Assembly (NCBI GenBank): GCA_903930455.1
Contig: CAIYYT010000186.1
Location: forward strand, 1-37,989
From: an uncultured bacterium
GTDB taxonomy: Bacteria; Zixibacteria; MSB-5A5; CAIYYT01
Length of the DNA stretch: 37,989 nucleotides
Direction of reading: 5' to 3'
The notes under the pieces are model-generated. The model ran no database searches. It saw nothing but the letters and a program-made list of their open reading frames with translations, and had not been told where the DNA came from. The translations under genes were made by a program, and so were the position numbers. Positions 1 through 8,658 of this stretch are shown piece by piece (within the stretch, counting starts at the first letter, position 1; the number at the start of each line of letters is the position of its first letter).

Positions 1-348
1 CTTCCCATAAGAAACCTCGTGGTAGTAGTCGGCGACTGAACCGTAGGGCAAGACATTATGGGAAAACAACAACGTATCGAATGTCTCGCGTGAATAAGTA
101 TGGGGGCGGTCGTCCCAGTCGACCAGAATCGCCAGTAGCTTAAGCGTGTCCCCGGTGTAGCGGAAACCGTCCATCGCTGCTTTCTCTTGTTGTGTAAGCT
201 GCAGCGGGGGGATTTTGCCAAACTGTCGCGTCATGACGTCGCTTGGGACGTCGAGGATGATACTTTTGGACAAATCGACGGCATAGCTTGATACCGCAGT
301 AAATAAGGCGACGACGACCATCGCCCAGACCTTAGCAGACCTCTTCAT
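1..348 (-). CDS. Secreted M6-family metalloprotease-like protein, N-terminal part (truncated by window edge)
   Basis: The first 116 codons of a minus-strand gene are present; the rest lies beyond the left edge. The ATG at 348 is preceded by AGGAG about nine bases upstream. Residues 1-23 form a signal peptide (two basic residues, then a hydrophobic stretch ending S-S-Y-A-V), so the protein is exported. Further on, T-L-K-L-L-A-I-L-V-D-W-D-D-R-P resembles the first strand of M6 (immune-inhibitor-A type) peptidases, and G-S-V-A-D-Y-Y-H-E-V-S-Y-G-K matches their conserved 'DYY.E.SYG' segment. The zinc-binding HExxH would be outside the window, so catalysis cannot be confirmed. M6-like domains with dockerin tails are common among secreted proteins of this kind of genome, but no tail is visible here. 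Confidence 0.72.
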   Translation of the reverse strand, partial: MKRSAKVWAMVVVALFTAVSSYAVDLSKSIILDVPSDVMTRQFGKIPPLQLTQQEKAAMDGFRYTGDTLKLLAILVDWDDRPHTYSRETFDTLLFSHNVLPYGSVADYYHEVSYGK

Positions 349-714
349 GGAGCATCTCTCCTATTGCCCTTGCCAGCAACCACTTTGAAAGAAATTATGA
401 TCTCTTTGGCTCGTATTGGTGCGAGTACGACACTGATAATATACATGGAATAAGCGAATTTGGCAAGCGGAATAGAGCGAAATGGCCGCCGCGATCGGCG
501 TGATTACCAGCCTATCGGCGAAAACGATCTGGTGTCGAGGACGTCCAGACGAAACTCCGCGTTATGAAGTCCGTAATTTTTCGGCCGATAATATGGAAGA
601 TAGACTCGCGACGCGGAAGACGTACCTGACCAGAGCGTCAGAACGTCTTACTCGGCGGCTAACATACGCACGATGCTCTTTGAATCACTAACCCCAACTT
701 CGGGAGATTTTGGA
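349..714. other. Intergenic region between divergent genes
   Basis: About 366 bases separate the divergent peptidase and HDOD genes. I see no convincing gene. An A+T-rich stretch around 430-450 (TAATATAC) could hold a promoter in either direction, but no good -35 partner stands out. An imperfect hairpin occupies 619-647 (GACGT..CTGAC, six-base loop, GTCAG.ACGTC) shortly upstream of the HDOD gene. Its role is unknown. Confidence 0.4.
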
Positions 715-1938
715 ATGTCAACAGCAAGAATCATATTCGTCGGGCTGCAGGATATTGCGGACGATGTCAATCTCAGTTTCGGCGCGGACAGAAGCAAGTG
801 GTCGGTTGGTTTCGCTGCCACAGGGGGAGAAGCCCTGAGTCAGTTGAGATCGGCGGAGTGCGACGTCGTGGTGACGGAGCTGCAGCTTCCCGACACAACC
901 GCGATCGATTTGCTTCGTCAGGTGCAGGAGGAGTTTCCCAGGACGGCACGACTTGTGCTGTCAGCTACCGGCGACCCTCAGGGCATGATGCGATCACTCG
1001 CTGTGGCCCATCAGATCCTGAGCAAATCCTGCAAGCCGGAAACGCTCGAAAAGCAGGTGGCCAATTCGTTGGCGATGCGAATTCTCTTAAACGATGACAA
1101 TCTGCATGCGCGAATCGCCAGGATAGACAAGCTGCCGGTGCTGCCAAGTATATACAGCCAGTTGGTGGAGGAAATGCAGTCGGAGACCGCGTCCATACAA
1201 AAGATTGCGGAGTTGATTCGGCGGGATGTTGCCATCACCGCCCGGGTTCTCCAGATGATCAACTCGGCTCACTTTGGTGTGTCGCGTCATGTTGACAATG
1301 CGTTGCAGGCCGTTAATCTGTTGGGTCTTGATATCGTCAAGAGCCTGGTGTTGACGGCCGGCGTGTTCAGTCAGTTTAAGGAGTCGGGGCTGGCGGGGTT
1401 TTTGCTCGACGAGATTTATGGTCATAGCCTAACCGTCGGAACCAGCGCGCAGTACTTTGCCAACGCATTCGGTTTGGGTCGTCAACAGGCAGAAGCAGCC
1501 CTCACGGCGGGCACACTTCACGACATCGGCAAGCTGATTCTGGTAACGAATTTCGAGAAAGAAGCCAAGGAGATTGTCAAGTCGGTAAAGGAAGAGAACC
1601 TACCCCTACACACAGTGGAGCGCCAAATGCTCGGCGTCAGCCACTGCGAGATCGGGGCCCATTTGTTGTCGCTGTGGGGACTGTCGGATCAGGTCCTGGA
1701 GGCAGTCGCTTTCCACGACACTCCGGAGACTTCGGCAAACCCGACTCTCAATGTTCTGGCCGCGGTGCATCTTGCGAATGCGTTTGACCATGACGAACAC
1801 ATCCCAAATCGGGAGCCAAGGTTCACGACAGCCAACGTTGACTACCTAAACCAGGTCGGGCTGGGGAGCCAATTGACGCAGTTGCGCGCGCTTTCGCAAA
1901 CAAAAGAGGCAATGCAAACGGATGGAGCCTCTGTGTAG
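715..1938 (+). CDS. Response regulator-like protein with degenerate receiver and HDOD domain
   Basis: A 407-residue cytoplasmic protein. ATG 715 is preferred over an in-frame ATG at 673 because GGGAG lies eight bases before it and the receiver fold starts at once (S-T-A-R-I-I-F-V-G). Residues 4-120 are receiver-like, but the usual phosphoacceptor Asp is Glu55 (V-V-T-E-L-Q-L-P) and the N-terminal acidic pair is replaced by G-L; Lys106 remains. Phosphorylation is therefore unlikely. From about residue 130 comes an HDOD domain (L-P-V-L-P-S-I-Y.., A-V-N-L-L-G-L.., L-H-D-I-G-K-L). HDOD proteins are HD-GYP relatives, usually without phosphodiesterase activity, that act in signalling, motility or stress control. 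It stands alone, with no kinase next to it, so its partner is unknown. Confidence 0.85.
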   Translation: MSTARIIFVGLQDIADDVNLSFGADRSKWSVGFAATGGEALSQLRSAECDVVVTELQLPDTTAIDLLRQVQEEFPRTARLVLSATGDPQGMMRSLAVAHQILSKSCKPETLEKQVANSLAMRILLNDDNLHARIARIDKLPVLPSIYSQLVEEMQSETASIQKIAELIRRDVAITARVLQMINSAHFGVSRHVDNALQAVNLLGLDIVKSLVLTAGVFSQFKESGLAGFLLDEIYGHSLTVGTSAQYFANAFGLGRQQAEAALTAGTLHDIGKLILVTNFEKEAKEIVKSVKEENLPLHTVERQMLGVSHCEIGAHLLSLWGLSDQVLEAVAFHDTPETSANPTLNVLAAVHLANAFDHDEHIPNREPRFTTANVDYLNQVGLGSQLTQLRALSQTKEAMQTDGASV

Positions 1939-1951
1939 GAGGCGGTTGTGC

Positions 1952-2039
1952 TAGCCTGAAGGAGGCTAAACTCCCTGAGGGGCACAAATGATCCGGTTGG
2001 CAGGAGTATCTAGTAGCGGGCAACTACATGGAGTTGCCC
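1952..2039. terminator. Convergent-gene hairpins between HDOD gene and clpB
   Basis: Two stem-loops lie between the convergent genes: TAGCCT/AGGCTA (1952-1968, five-base loop) and a perfect 8-bp stem GGGCAACT/AGTTGCCC (2018-2039, six-base loop). The second ends one base before the clpB stop codon. Neither has a strong T-run, so bidirectional termination is plausible but not certain. Confidence 0.45.
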
Positions 2040-2040
2040 C

Positions 2041-4602
2041 CTATTTCGTGAAGGCGATCTTACCTCCTTTGAAATCAATCAGAATGTTATCACCCTCAAT
2101 AATCTTGTGTTCGATGATTTGCAGAGACAATTCATCAAGAATCTCGCTCTGGATCAGGCGCTTTAGCGATCGGGCGCCGAAGACTTCATCGTAACCGGCG
2201 CGGGCGAGGTGCTCTGCGGCGGCTGGACTGATACGGATATTGATGCCGCGTTTCTCCAGGCGCTCGGCGACAAGGTGCATCTGCAACTCAACGATCTTGG
2301 CAATTTCGTCCGGGGTCAGGCGCTGGAAGATGATGATGTCATCAACGCGGTTCAAAAACTCCGGCCGGAAGGTCTGACGCAGGATTTCATTGACCGCCTT
2401 CTCCTGCTGGACACGATCACGGGCATGAAGGGCGATTTGCTGCGAGCCAAGATTGGAGGTCATGATAACTACAGTATTCCGGAAATCGACGGTGCGCCCC
2501 TTGTTGTCGGTCAGGCGTCCTTCATCAAGCAGTTGCAGTAGGACGTTGAAAACCTCCGGATGCGCTTTCTCGATTTCATCAAAGAGAATGACCGTGTAGG
2601 GATGCCGACGCACGGCTTCCGTAAGTTGTCCGCCTTCTTCATAGCCGACATATCCGGGAGGCGAACCGATCAGACGTGATACGGAGTGCTTTTCCATGTA
2701 TTCACTCATGTCGATGCGAGTCAGCATGCGTTCGTCATTGAACAGGAACTGCGCCAGAGCTTTGGCCAGCTCGGTCTTGCCAACACCAGTAGGGCCAAGA
2801 AAGATAAACGAGCCGATGGGGCGGTTTTCCTCCTGAATGCCGGCGCGATTGCGACGGACGGCGTTGGCAATGGCATGAATGGCCTCCTTCTGGCCAACTA
2901 CCCGCTTGGCCAATTCCTCCTCCAAGTGGGCGAGTTTGACGGATTCGTCCAGGAGCATGCGTGTTACCGGGATTCCGGTCCAACGGGAGACAACCTGCGC
3001 GATGTCCTCTTCATCAACTTCCTCCTTCAGGATCTTCCGATCCTTCTGCAAGCTGGCCATGTCGGCCTTAGCGGCTTTGATCTGCTTGTCCAACTCCGGC
3101 AATTTGCCGTACGTGATCTCGGCAACGCGTTGCAGATTGCCCTGCCGCTCGGCTTGGACCGCTTCCTCTTTAAGCTTATCAACCTGCGCGGAGAGTTGTT
3201 TGATGACGTCAATGTGCTTGCGTTCGTTCTGCCAATGCAGTTCCAATCCGGCGTTTTCCTCTCTAATCTCGGCCAACTCCTTCTCCAGTTCGGCAAGGCG
3301 CTGACGCGAAACATCGTCCTTTTCCCTTTTCAGAGCTTCGCGCTCGATCTCCAACTGCCGGATACGCCGATGCAAGTGGTCGATCTCCGTTGGCTTGCTA
3401 TCGATTTCGATGCGCAACATGGATGCGGCTTCATCCATCAGATCGATTGCCTTGTCAGGCAGGAAGCGGTCGGCAATGTAGCGCGACGACAGTTCGACGG
3501 CAGCAACGATAGCGCTGTCGCGAATGCGCACGCCGTGATGGACTTCATATTTTTCCTTGATGCCGCGCAGGATCGAGATGGTATCCTTAATTGAAGGTTC
3601 CTCGACCATTACCGGCTGAAAGCGGCGTTCGAGGGCGGCATCTTTCTCGACATACTTACGGTATTCTCGCAGTGTGGTAGCACCGATGGTACGGAGTCTT
3701 CCTCGCGCCAGAGCCGGTTTGAGCAGGTTGCCCGCATCCATAGCCCCCTCGGCGGCGCCGGCGCCGACAATGGTATGCAGTTCATCGATAAAGAGGATGA
3801 TAGTTCCATCCGACTCCTCGACCTCGCGCAACAAAGCTTTGAGACGATCCTCAAATTCGCCGCGATATTTGGTCCCGGCGATCATCTGACCCAAATCGAG
3901 AGCCAACAGCCGTTTGTTTTTGATTGTCTCCGGCACATCGCCATCCACAATTTTCTTGGCAAGTCCTTCGGCAATCGCCGTTTTGCCGGTACCGGGTTCG
4001 CCAACAAGCACCGGGTTATTCTTCGTGCGCCGTGACAGGATTTGCATAATGCGTCGAATCTCATCATCGCGCCCAATCACCGGGTCGATCTCGCCGCGCC
4101 GCGCCATGGCCGTCAGATCGTGAGTATACTTCTCCAGAGTTTGATACTTCCCTTCGGGATCAGCATCAGTCACGCGTTGATGCCCTCGGATTGCAAGCAA
4201 CGCTTTGAGTACTTCATCGCGACTGATCGAGACGATCTTCTTGACCTCGCTCTGATCGATTAGGGCAAGGAAAAGGTGTTCGGTCGAAACGAACTCGTCT
4301 CGCAGTTTGCCGGCTTCGCTCTCAGCCTGATCAAATACTTTCTGCAGTTCCGGAGTGACATAAGGCTGCGTAGCGCCGGAGACCCGGGGTTGCTTGGTCA
4401 ATTCGGCCTTCGCCTTGTCGGCAGTGGCGGACAAATCGATCTCCAAGTGCCGCAGCAAAGTCGGAATCAGCCCTTCCTTTTGTTCGATTAGCACCAAGAG
4501 CAAATGCATCGGCGAGAGCGCCTGATGACCCAGTTGCCCGGCGAGTTGCATCGTGCCCTGTACAGCCTCTGCGGCCTTCGTGGTATAGTTACTGAAGTTC
4601 AT
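2041..4602 (-). CDS. clpB: ATP-dependent disaggregase ClpB
   Basis: At 853 residues this is close to the family norm (about 857). ClpB is a hexameric AAA+ chaperone that, with DnaK, pulls polypeptides out of aggregates after heat stress. The N-terminal Clp repeat domain spans about residues 1-145. AAA-1 has Walker A GEPGTGKT at 201-208 and an I-I-L-F-I-D-E-L-H Walker B. The coiled-coil middle domain, rich in Glu, Lys and Arg, covers about 400-530 and distinguishes ClpB from ClpA. AAA-2 has Walker A GPTGVGKT at 603-610, with the pore motif G-Y-V-G-Y-E-E-G-G after it. The start is supported by GGAGGTGA seven bases before the ATG. It is transcribed alone from a promoter at 4665-4693. No obvious CIRCE element was seen. 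Confidence 0.97.
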   Translation of the reverse strand: MNFSNYTTKAAEAVQGTMQLAGQLGHQALSPMHLLLVLIEQKEGLIPTLLRHLEIDLSATADKAKAELTKQPRVSGATQPYVTPELQKVFDQAESEAGKLRDEFVSTEHLFLALIDQSEVKKIVSISRDEVLKALLAIRGHQRVTDADPEGKYQTLEKYTHDLTAMARRGEIDPVIGRDDEIRRIMQILSRRTKNNPVLVGEPGTGKTAIAEGLAKKIVDGDVPETIKNKRLLALDLGQMIAGTKYRGEFEDRLKALLREVEESDGTIILFIDELHTIVGAGAAEGAMDAGNLLKPALARGRLRTIGATTLREYRKYVEKDAALERRFQPVMVEEPSIKDTISILRGIKEKYEVHHGVRIRDSAIVAAVELSSRYIADRFLPDKAIDLMDEAASMLRIEIDSKPTEIDHLHRRIRQLEIEREALKREKDDVSRQRLAELEKELAEIREENAGLELHWQNERKHIDVIKQLSAQVDKLKEEAVQAERQGNLQRVAEITYGKLPELDKQIKAAKADMASLQKDRKILKEEVDEEDIAQVVSRWTGIPVTRMLLDESVKLAHLEEELAKRVVGQKEAIHAIANAVRRNRAGIQEENRPIGSFIFLGPTGVGKTELAKALAQFLFNDERMLTRIDMSEYMEKHSVSRLIGSPPGYVGYEEGGQLTEAVRRHPYTVILFDEIEKAHPEVFNVLLQLLDEGRLTDNKGRTVDFRNTVVIMTSNLGSQQIALHARDRVQQEKAVNEILRQTFRPEFLNRVDDIIIFQRLTPDEIAKIVELQMHLVAERLEKRGINIRISPAAAEHLARAGYDEVFGARSLKRLIQSEILDELSLQIIEHKIIEGDNILIDFKGGKIAFTK

Positions 4603-4664
4603 GGCAATGTCACCTCCGCGTTTCTATAATCATAATTCGTCCGTGGCGATTCGTCCATATATTA

Positions 4665-4693
4665 AGTATACGACCCCAATTGGTCGATCACAA
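4665..4693 (-). promoter_or_regulatory. clpB promoter (sigma70-like)
   Basis: On the minus strand TTGTGA (4688-4693), a 17-base spacer and TATACT (4665-4670) form a good vegetative promoter about 65 bases upstream of clpB. The spacer contains CGACC-AATTGG-GGTCG, an inverted repeat that could be an operator. Downstream, the leader contains two direct copies of GGACGAAT. It does not resemble the E. coli sigma32 consensus. Confidence 0.6.
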
Positions 4694-4782
4694 GAACCCA
4701 CTGTTGATTGGATTCCAGTTGCTCGCCCGTCGGCGCTGGTAAGCGATCCTTGTAAGCATTGGAAATGCCGAAGAGAATAGTG

Positions 4783-4811
4783 CTGCCAAGAGGGGTGGCG
4801 ATGTGTATAAT
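4783..4811 (+). promoter_or_regulatory. Promoter of the cohesin-like gene, possibly giving a leaderless mRNA
   Basis: CTGCCA (4783-4788), a 17-base spacer and a perfect TATAAT (4806-4811) end eight bases before the ATG at 4820. Initiation about seven bases after the -10 box would leave a leader of 0-2 bases. No Shine-Dalgarno sequence exists between them. Confidence 0.5.
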
Positions 4812-4819
4812 GGCCGGGT

Positions 4820-5539
4820 ATGCTGACCAACAAGATTGAAACCCTGCTCTCGTGTTTTGCCACGGCGTTGCTGCTGTCGGCGACACTTATTGCTGAAGGC
4901 GCCGATCAACTTGCGATCAAACAGAACCAGACCCTTCCCCACAGCACCGTGGCAATCAGATGTGATTCCGCCGCTAGAGCGGGGAGTGAGTTTGTTGTGG
5001 GTTTGGTCTTCAGCGACACGACGATGCCGGTGGCCGGGTTTAATCTGAATATCGAATATGATCGCGGCGCATTGGTGTTTGATTCGGCGACTCTCGGTTC
5101 TCTCACGGCCGGAGAATGGGAGTATTTCAGTTCACGGTCAGGATTGATCGACCAGTCTGATTCAGGCAGTGCTGCCGGATTCATCCGACTAGTGGCGCTG
5201 GCCGATCAGCCAGACGCGGAGAACAAAACACCGAAGCCGCGCTCGTTAGTGGGACCGGGGGAGTTGGTGCGGATCTATTTCTACGTAAGTGAGCGAAAGG
5301 AATATCAAGGTCGTTCGACATTTCTGCGCTTCATCTGGACGAAGTGCGACGACAACTCGTTTTCGGGCAAGGGAGGCATCAAGCTCTACGTCTCGCGCGA
5401 CGTTTGCGATGCCACCGGCAAACGACTGACCAACGGTGTCGACAAGTACGCCGGTGCAGCAAACAACTGTTTTTCCTCAAGAAACAACGCCCCGGTTAGA
5501 GTGCTCGATTTTCACAGCGCGGCGACCGTGATCAGGTAA
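4820..5539 (+). CDS. Secreted cohesin-like domain protein
   Basis: A 239-residue protein with an N-terminal signal peptide (hydrophobic core L-L-S-C-F-A-T-A-L-L-L-S-A-T-L-I-A, cleavage near residues 26-28). The remainder looks like one cohesin-type beta-sandwich: V-A-G-F-N-L-N-I-E-Y-D-x-G-A-L-V-F early and P-G-E-L-V-R-I-Y-F-Y-V-S late match the cohesin pattern 'GF.f.l.YD...L' and 'G.L..i.F.V'. Similar domains recur in large secreted proteins of Zixibacteria-like genomes, usually within much longer chains; here it stands alone without a dockerin. Four cysteines in the C-terminal half may form disulfides. Cohesins bind dockerins, and three dockerin proteins are encoded in this window, but a direct partnership is only inferred. 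The neighbouring clpB is divergent. Confidence 0.65.
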   Translation: MLTNKIETLLSCFATALLLSATLIAEGADQLAIKQNQTLPHSTVAIRCDSAARAGSEFVVGLVFSDTTMPVAGFNLNIEYDRGALVFDSATLGSLTAGEWEYFSSRSGLIDQSDSGSAAGFIRLVALADQPDAENKTPKPRSLVGPGELVRIYFYVSERKEYQGRSTFLRFIWTKCDDNSFSGKGGIKLYVSRDVCDATGKRLTNGVDKYAGAANNCFSSRNNAPVRVLDFHSAATVIR

Positions 5540-5680
5540 GATGTCGCGAGTCGCGGCAGGAGTGGACGACGGCTGCGCACTGGACGCAGTGAGTCAACGA
5601 TTTTGAGATCACTTGTCACGCTCGCAATCAGGATAAGCTACGTTCGTAACAACCCCATTCTTGACATCAACTTTGTCCCG

Positions 5681-5714
5681 CAAAAAGAAACGGGCGGGTG
5701 ATTAACCCGCCCGC
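5681..5714 (-). terminator. Rho-independent terminator of prs-rplY
   Basis: A perfect 9-bp GC-rich stem (CGGGCGGGT, loop GATTA, ACCCGCCCG at 5691-5713) is followed on the minus strand by TTTCTTTTTG. It lies about 50 bases after rplY. The 140 bases between it and the cohesin-like gene hold no gene that I can see. Confidence 0.9.
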
Positions 5715-5764
5715 AGAATACTGTAAACGTAGGAAGCGGAATTGGAGTCCCGTGGTCGGGGGGA

Positions 5765-6457
5765 TTACTTCTTCTTTCCCTTCTCCGGCTCTTCTTCCTT
5801 TTCCTTCTTTTTCTCCGTGATCACTTCAGGTTCAGCCGCGGCTTCACCCTCTACAACAGCGCCCTCAACGGCTTCAGCAGCAGCCGGAGCAGCTTCCTTG
5901 ATCACCGTCGGCGGCTGCACTGTCACAACCGTGCGCGCCTTGTCAGTGAGGATCTCCAGCTTGCCAAGTTGAAGATCGGTCACATGGATCGCTTCATTAA
6001 TTTTGAGCGCCGTGACGTCAACAGTAATGTGACTCGGGATGTCCATCGGCAGGCAGCTAACTTCCAGTTCGCGGCTGACGACTTCCAGTACGCCACCACC
6101 CTTGACGCCTTCAGCGGTGCCGACAATGTGCACCGGCACCATGACGGTGACCTTCTTGGTCAGGTCAATGCGAAGGAAATCGATATGAACGATTTTTGAG
6201 GTGACCGGGTGATGCTGTACTTCTTTCACCAGCACTTTTTCCGGGTCGGCCTTACCGACAGCCAGATCGACCAGCACGTTTTCACCCCCACCTGCGTGCA
6301 GCAGTCGGGTGAGATCACGCCCATTCACATTGAGCATTTGTGGCTTTTTTTCCATGCCGTAGAGAACGGCCGGCAACATGCCAGACATGCGCAATTTGCG
6401 GGTGACGCTTTTCCCGGAACCGGTTCTTTCTTCCGCTTCCAGCAATGTCTCTTTCAT
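5765..6457 (-). CDS. rplY: 50S ribosomal protein L25 (Ctc family)
   Basis: A 230-residue L25 of the long Ctc/TL5 type. It binds 5S rRNA in the central protuberance of the 50S subunit. The N-terminal RNA-binding barrel (about 1-95) starts with R-T-G-S-G-K-S-V-T-R-K-L-R and contains the conserved G-x-L-P-A-V-L-Y-G loop. The second domain (about 96-185) carries V-P-V-H-I-V-G-T-A-E-G-V-K-x-G-G and D-I-P-S-H-I-T-V-D-V. The last 45 residues are an alanine- and glutamate-rich tail ending in a run of mixed Lys and Glu, probably disordered. AGGAG seven bases upstream supports the start. It lies 20 bases after prs in a two-gene operon, an arrangement common in bacteria, and is followed by an intrinsic terminator. 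Confidence 0.95.
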   Translation of the reverse strand: MKETLLEAEERTGSGKSVTRKLRMSGMLPAVLYGMEKKPQMLNVNGRDLTRLLHAGGGENVLVDLAVGKADPEKVLVKEVQHHPVTSKIVHIDFLRIDLTKKVTVMVPVHIVGTAEGVKGGGVLEVVSRELEVSCLPMDIPSHITVDVTALKINEAIHVTDLQLGKLEILTDKARTVVTVQPPTVIKEAAPAAAEAVEGAVVEGEAAAEPEVITEKKKEKEEEPEKGKKK

Positions 6458-6477
6458 CGCTTCTCCTTTATCACAAA

Positions 6478-7413
6478 CTAATCAAATAACTTCGAAACCG
6501 ACTCCTCGTGCCAGATGCGCCGAATCGCTTCGCCGAAAACATCGGCCGTCGATAATACGGTGAATTTGGATGGGAGGTGTAAACTGCCACGCTCAATTGT
6601 ATCGGTGATGATCATTTCGGAAATATGCGAATTCTGAATCCGCTCGATGGCAGGTCCGGAAAGGACGCCGTGCGTTACACAGACGTAGATATCCAGAGCG
6701 CCGTGTTTTTTGAGCGCGTCAGCACCCAAGACGATCGTACCGGCGGTGTCGACGATATCGTCACGTATGATCACGTTCTTGCCCTCGACATCACCGATGA
6801 TATTCATGACTTCCGCTTCGTTCACCGATTCCCGGCGCTTGTCAACGATCGCTAGTGGGCATTTGAGCTCTTTGGCAAACGCACGCGCCATCTTGATGGA
6901 GCCGACGTCAGCCGAGACAGCCACGAGATTAGAAAGGTGCTTGTCGCGGAAGTAGTCGTGGAAGGTCTTGCCCGCATAAAGATGGTCATGAGGGATATCG
7001 AAATAGCCCTGCAATTGAGCGGCATGAAGATCCATAGTGATAATACGATCGGCGCCGGCGACAGTGATCAGATTAGCCACCAGTTTGGCGGTAATCGGCA
7101 CGCGCGGTTGATCTTTGCGATCCTGGCGGGCGTAACCATAATAGGGCATGACGGCAGTGATTCGTTTGGCGGAAGCGCGTCGCGCCGCGTCGATCATGAT
7201 CAGCAACTCGAACAGATTCTCGGCAGGCGGGTTGGTCGGTTGGATAATGAACAAATCCGAACCCCGGATATTCTGGTTGATCTGGACTTTCACTTCTCCA
7301 TCCGCAAACCGTCTGACTTCACAGTCAGTCAACGGCACCCCACAATACTGCGAAATCCTTTGTGCCAGCGGCAAATTGCTGGTCCCTGATATGATCTTTA
7401 GCGCATTCTGCAT
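6478..7413 (-). CDS. prs: Ribose-phosphate pyrophosphokinase (PRPP synthetase)
   Basis: Transfers pyrophosphate from ATP to ribose 5-phosphate, giving PRPP for purine, pyrimidine, NAD, His and Trp synthesis. The 311-residue length is typical of class I enzymes. Visible motifs are the flexible loop P-Y-Y-G-Y-A-R-Q-D-R-K (about residue 96), the D-L-H-A-A-Q-L-Q-G-Y-F-D metal and ATP region, and the PRPP loop D-D-I-V-D-T-A-G-T. The loop is preceded by I-R where many homologues have V-D. Two ATG codons are adjacent: the second (7413) sits five bases after AGGGAG and is preferred over 7416. It is the first gene of the prs-rplY operon. Confidence 0.95.
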   Translation of the reverse strand: MQNALKIISGTSNLPLAQRISQYCGVPLTDCEVRRFADGEVKVQINQNIRGSDLFIIQPTNPPAENLFELLIMIDAARRASAKRITAVMPYYGYARQDRKDQPRVPITAKLVANLITVAGADRIITMDLHAAQLQGYFDIPHDHLYAGKTFHDYFRDKHLSNLVAVSADVGSIKMARAFAKELKCPLAIVDKRRESVNEAEVMNIIGDVEGKNVIIRDDIVDTAGTIVLGADALKKHGALDIYVCVTHGVLSGPAIERIQNSHISEMIITDTIERGSLHLPSKFTVLSTADVFGEAIRRIWHEESVSKLFD

Positions 7414-7440
7414 CATAACTCCCTCGAACAGAAACCTTGT

Positions 7441-7468
7441 ATTATAACCCCTTTGCCGGAAAGATCAA
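7441..7468 (-). promoter_or_regulatory. prs promoter (sigma70-like)
   Basis: On the minus strand TTGATC (7463-7468), a 16-base spacer and a perfect TATAAT (7441-7446) lie about 28 bases before the prs start. The remaining bases up to 7659 show no other gene or clear terminator for pit. Confidence 0.75.
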
Positions 7469-7659
7469 GGTGAAAATGGTCGGAAAGTGTAATGGTTTGT
7501 CATTATGGCCCCTGTCGATTTTCTCACTAACGCATTGCCTTTCAGTGAATTGACGGGATTGTGACAAGCGCGGCGATCATAATGAGATGGCATGCGCATA
7601 TGTCGTCAGCCAGATCCGAAGCAGCGCTTGTCCGCAGAGAGCTTCCGTCAAGGGGGAGA

Positions 7660-8658
7660 CTATAGGATGGTTTTCAGGAGAAGATAGCTCAAAACACCGT
7701 AGATGGCCGCCCCGGGAAACGTAAGTAACCAGCCTGCCATAATGTTGCCGATGACTTTCCAACGAAGATTGCCAACACGATGCGCGACGGCAGTACCGGC
7801 AATCGAACCGGTGGCAACTTGCGTGGTCGAGGTCGGCGCCCCAAGCAGCGCGGCGGTGATAATCACAGCGCCTGCTGCACACTCGGCCGCACAACCGTCA
7901 ATCGGTTCGTGCAGGCGCGTCATTTTTGATCCCATAGTCTTGATGATGCGCCAACCACCAACGGAAGTTCCAAGCCCCATCGTGAAAGCCGAAGCCACTC
8001 GAACCCACAAAGGAATCTCAAAACTCTGAATTACGCCGGCCGATAACAGCGCCACGGTGATAATGCCCATGGCGTTTTGTGTGTCGTTCATGCCGTGTGA
8101 CAGAGCCACAAAAGCCGCTGAAGCAACCTGCAGCTTCTTGAAAACGACTGCAGTTTTACGGTAGGCAAACGGTTTGGCGAGCCAACTGAACAAGGTGATC
8201 AGCAACATTGCGATAATCAGCCCGGAAAAAGGAGAGAAAACCATCGAGATCATAATCTTGCGGAGACCCGGTTCCACGAGAACGGAAAAGTTGTAGTGAG
8301 TCGCAAAAAGAGCTACACCAATCAACCCACCCACAAGCGCATGCGTTGATGAAGATGGCAGTCCTAGAAACCAAGTTGTATATCCCCAGAGAACGGCTCC
8401 GATCACTGCGGCCAGGAGCATCGGCAACGTGACAAAATTGCTGTCGACCACGCCTTTGCCGATCGTGTAGGCGACGGCAGTGTGGAGCAAGCCGCCAACG
8501 AAGTTCAGAGTTCGAGCCATGATGATCGCCTTGCGGGGGGACATGGCGCGTGTTGCTATCGTCGTGGCAATTGCGTTGGCAGCATCATGGAAGCCGTTGA
8601 CGAAATCATACATCAACGAAGCAGCGATGATGAGAATCAGAAGAAGCTGATCAGACAT
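7660..8658 (-). CDS. pit: PiT-family low-affinity inorganic phosphate transporter
   Basis: A 332-residue inner-membrane protein that carries metal-phosphate with protons or sodium. Both halves carry the inverted PHO4 signatures: G-F-H-D-A-A-N-A-I-A near residue 22 and H-G-M-N-D-T-Q-N-A-M-G near 188. About ten hydrophobic segments are visible. The length matches short bacterial PiT proteins rather than the roughly 500-residue E. coli PitA. Its start overlaps the end of the upstream DUF47 gene by 8 bases, so the two are translationally coupled. This DUF47-Pit pairing is widespread, and the DUF47 protein is thought to regulate or assist the transporter. The cluster lies directly downstream of pst-phoU, so a low-affinity system is placed beside a high-affinity one. 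Confidence 0.93.
   Translation of the reverse strand: MSDQLLLILIIAASLMYDFVNGFHDAANAIATTIATRAMSPRKAIIMARTLNFVGGLLHTAVAYTIGKGVVDSNFVTLPMLLAAVIGAVLWGYTTWFLGLPSSSTHALVGGLIGVALFATHYNFSVLVEPGLRKIMISMVFSPFSGLIIAMLLITLFSWLAKPFAYRKTAVVFKKLQVASAAFVALSHGMNDTQNAMGIITVALLSAGVIQSFEIPLWVRVASAFTMGLGTSVGGWRIIKTMGSKMTRLHEPIDGCAAECAAGAVIITAALLGAPTSTTQVATGSIAGTAVAHRVGNLRWKVIGNIMAGWLLTFPGAAIYGVLSYLLLKTIL

Noticed and set aside
482-691. Open frame of 69 codons on the plus strand before the HDOD gene
   Set aside because: No ribosome site, no recognisable sequence, and it overlaps an earlier in-frame start of the HDOD gene and a hairpin.
2686-3594. 302-codon plus-strand open frame inside clpB
   Set aside because: Antisense to the highly conserved ClpB coding sequence; its composition mirrors the codons of the real gene.
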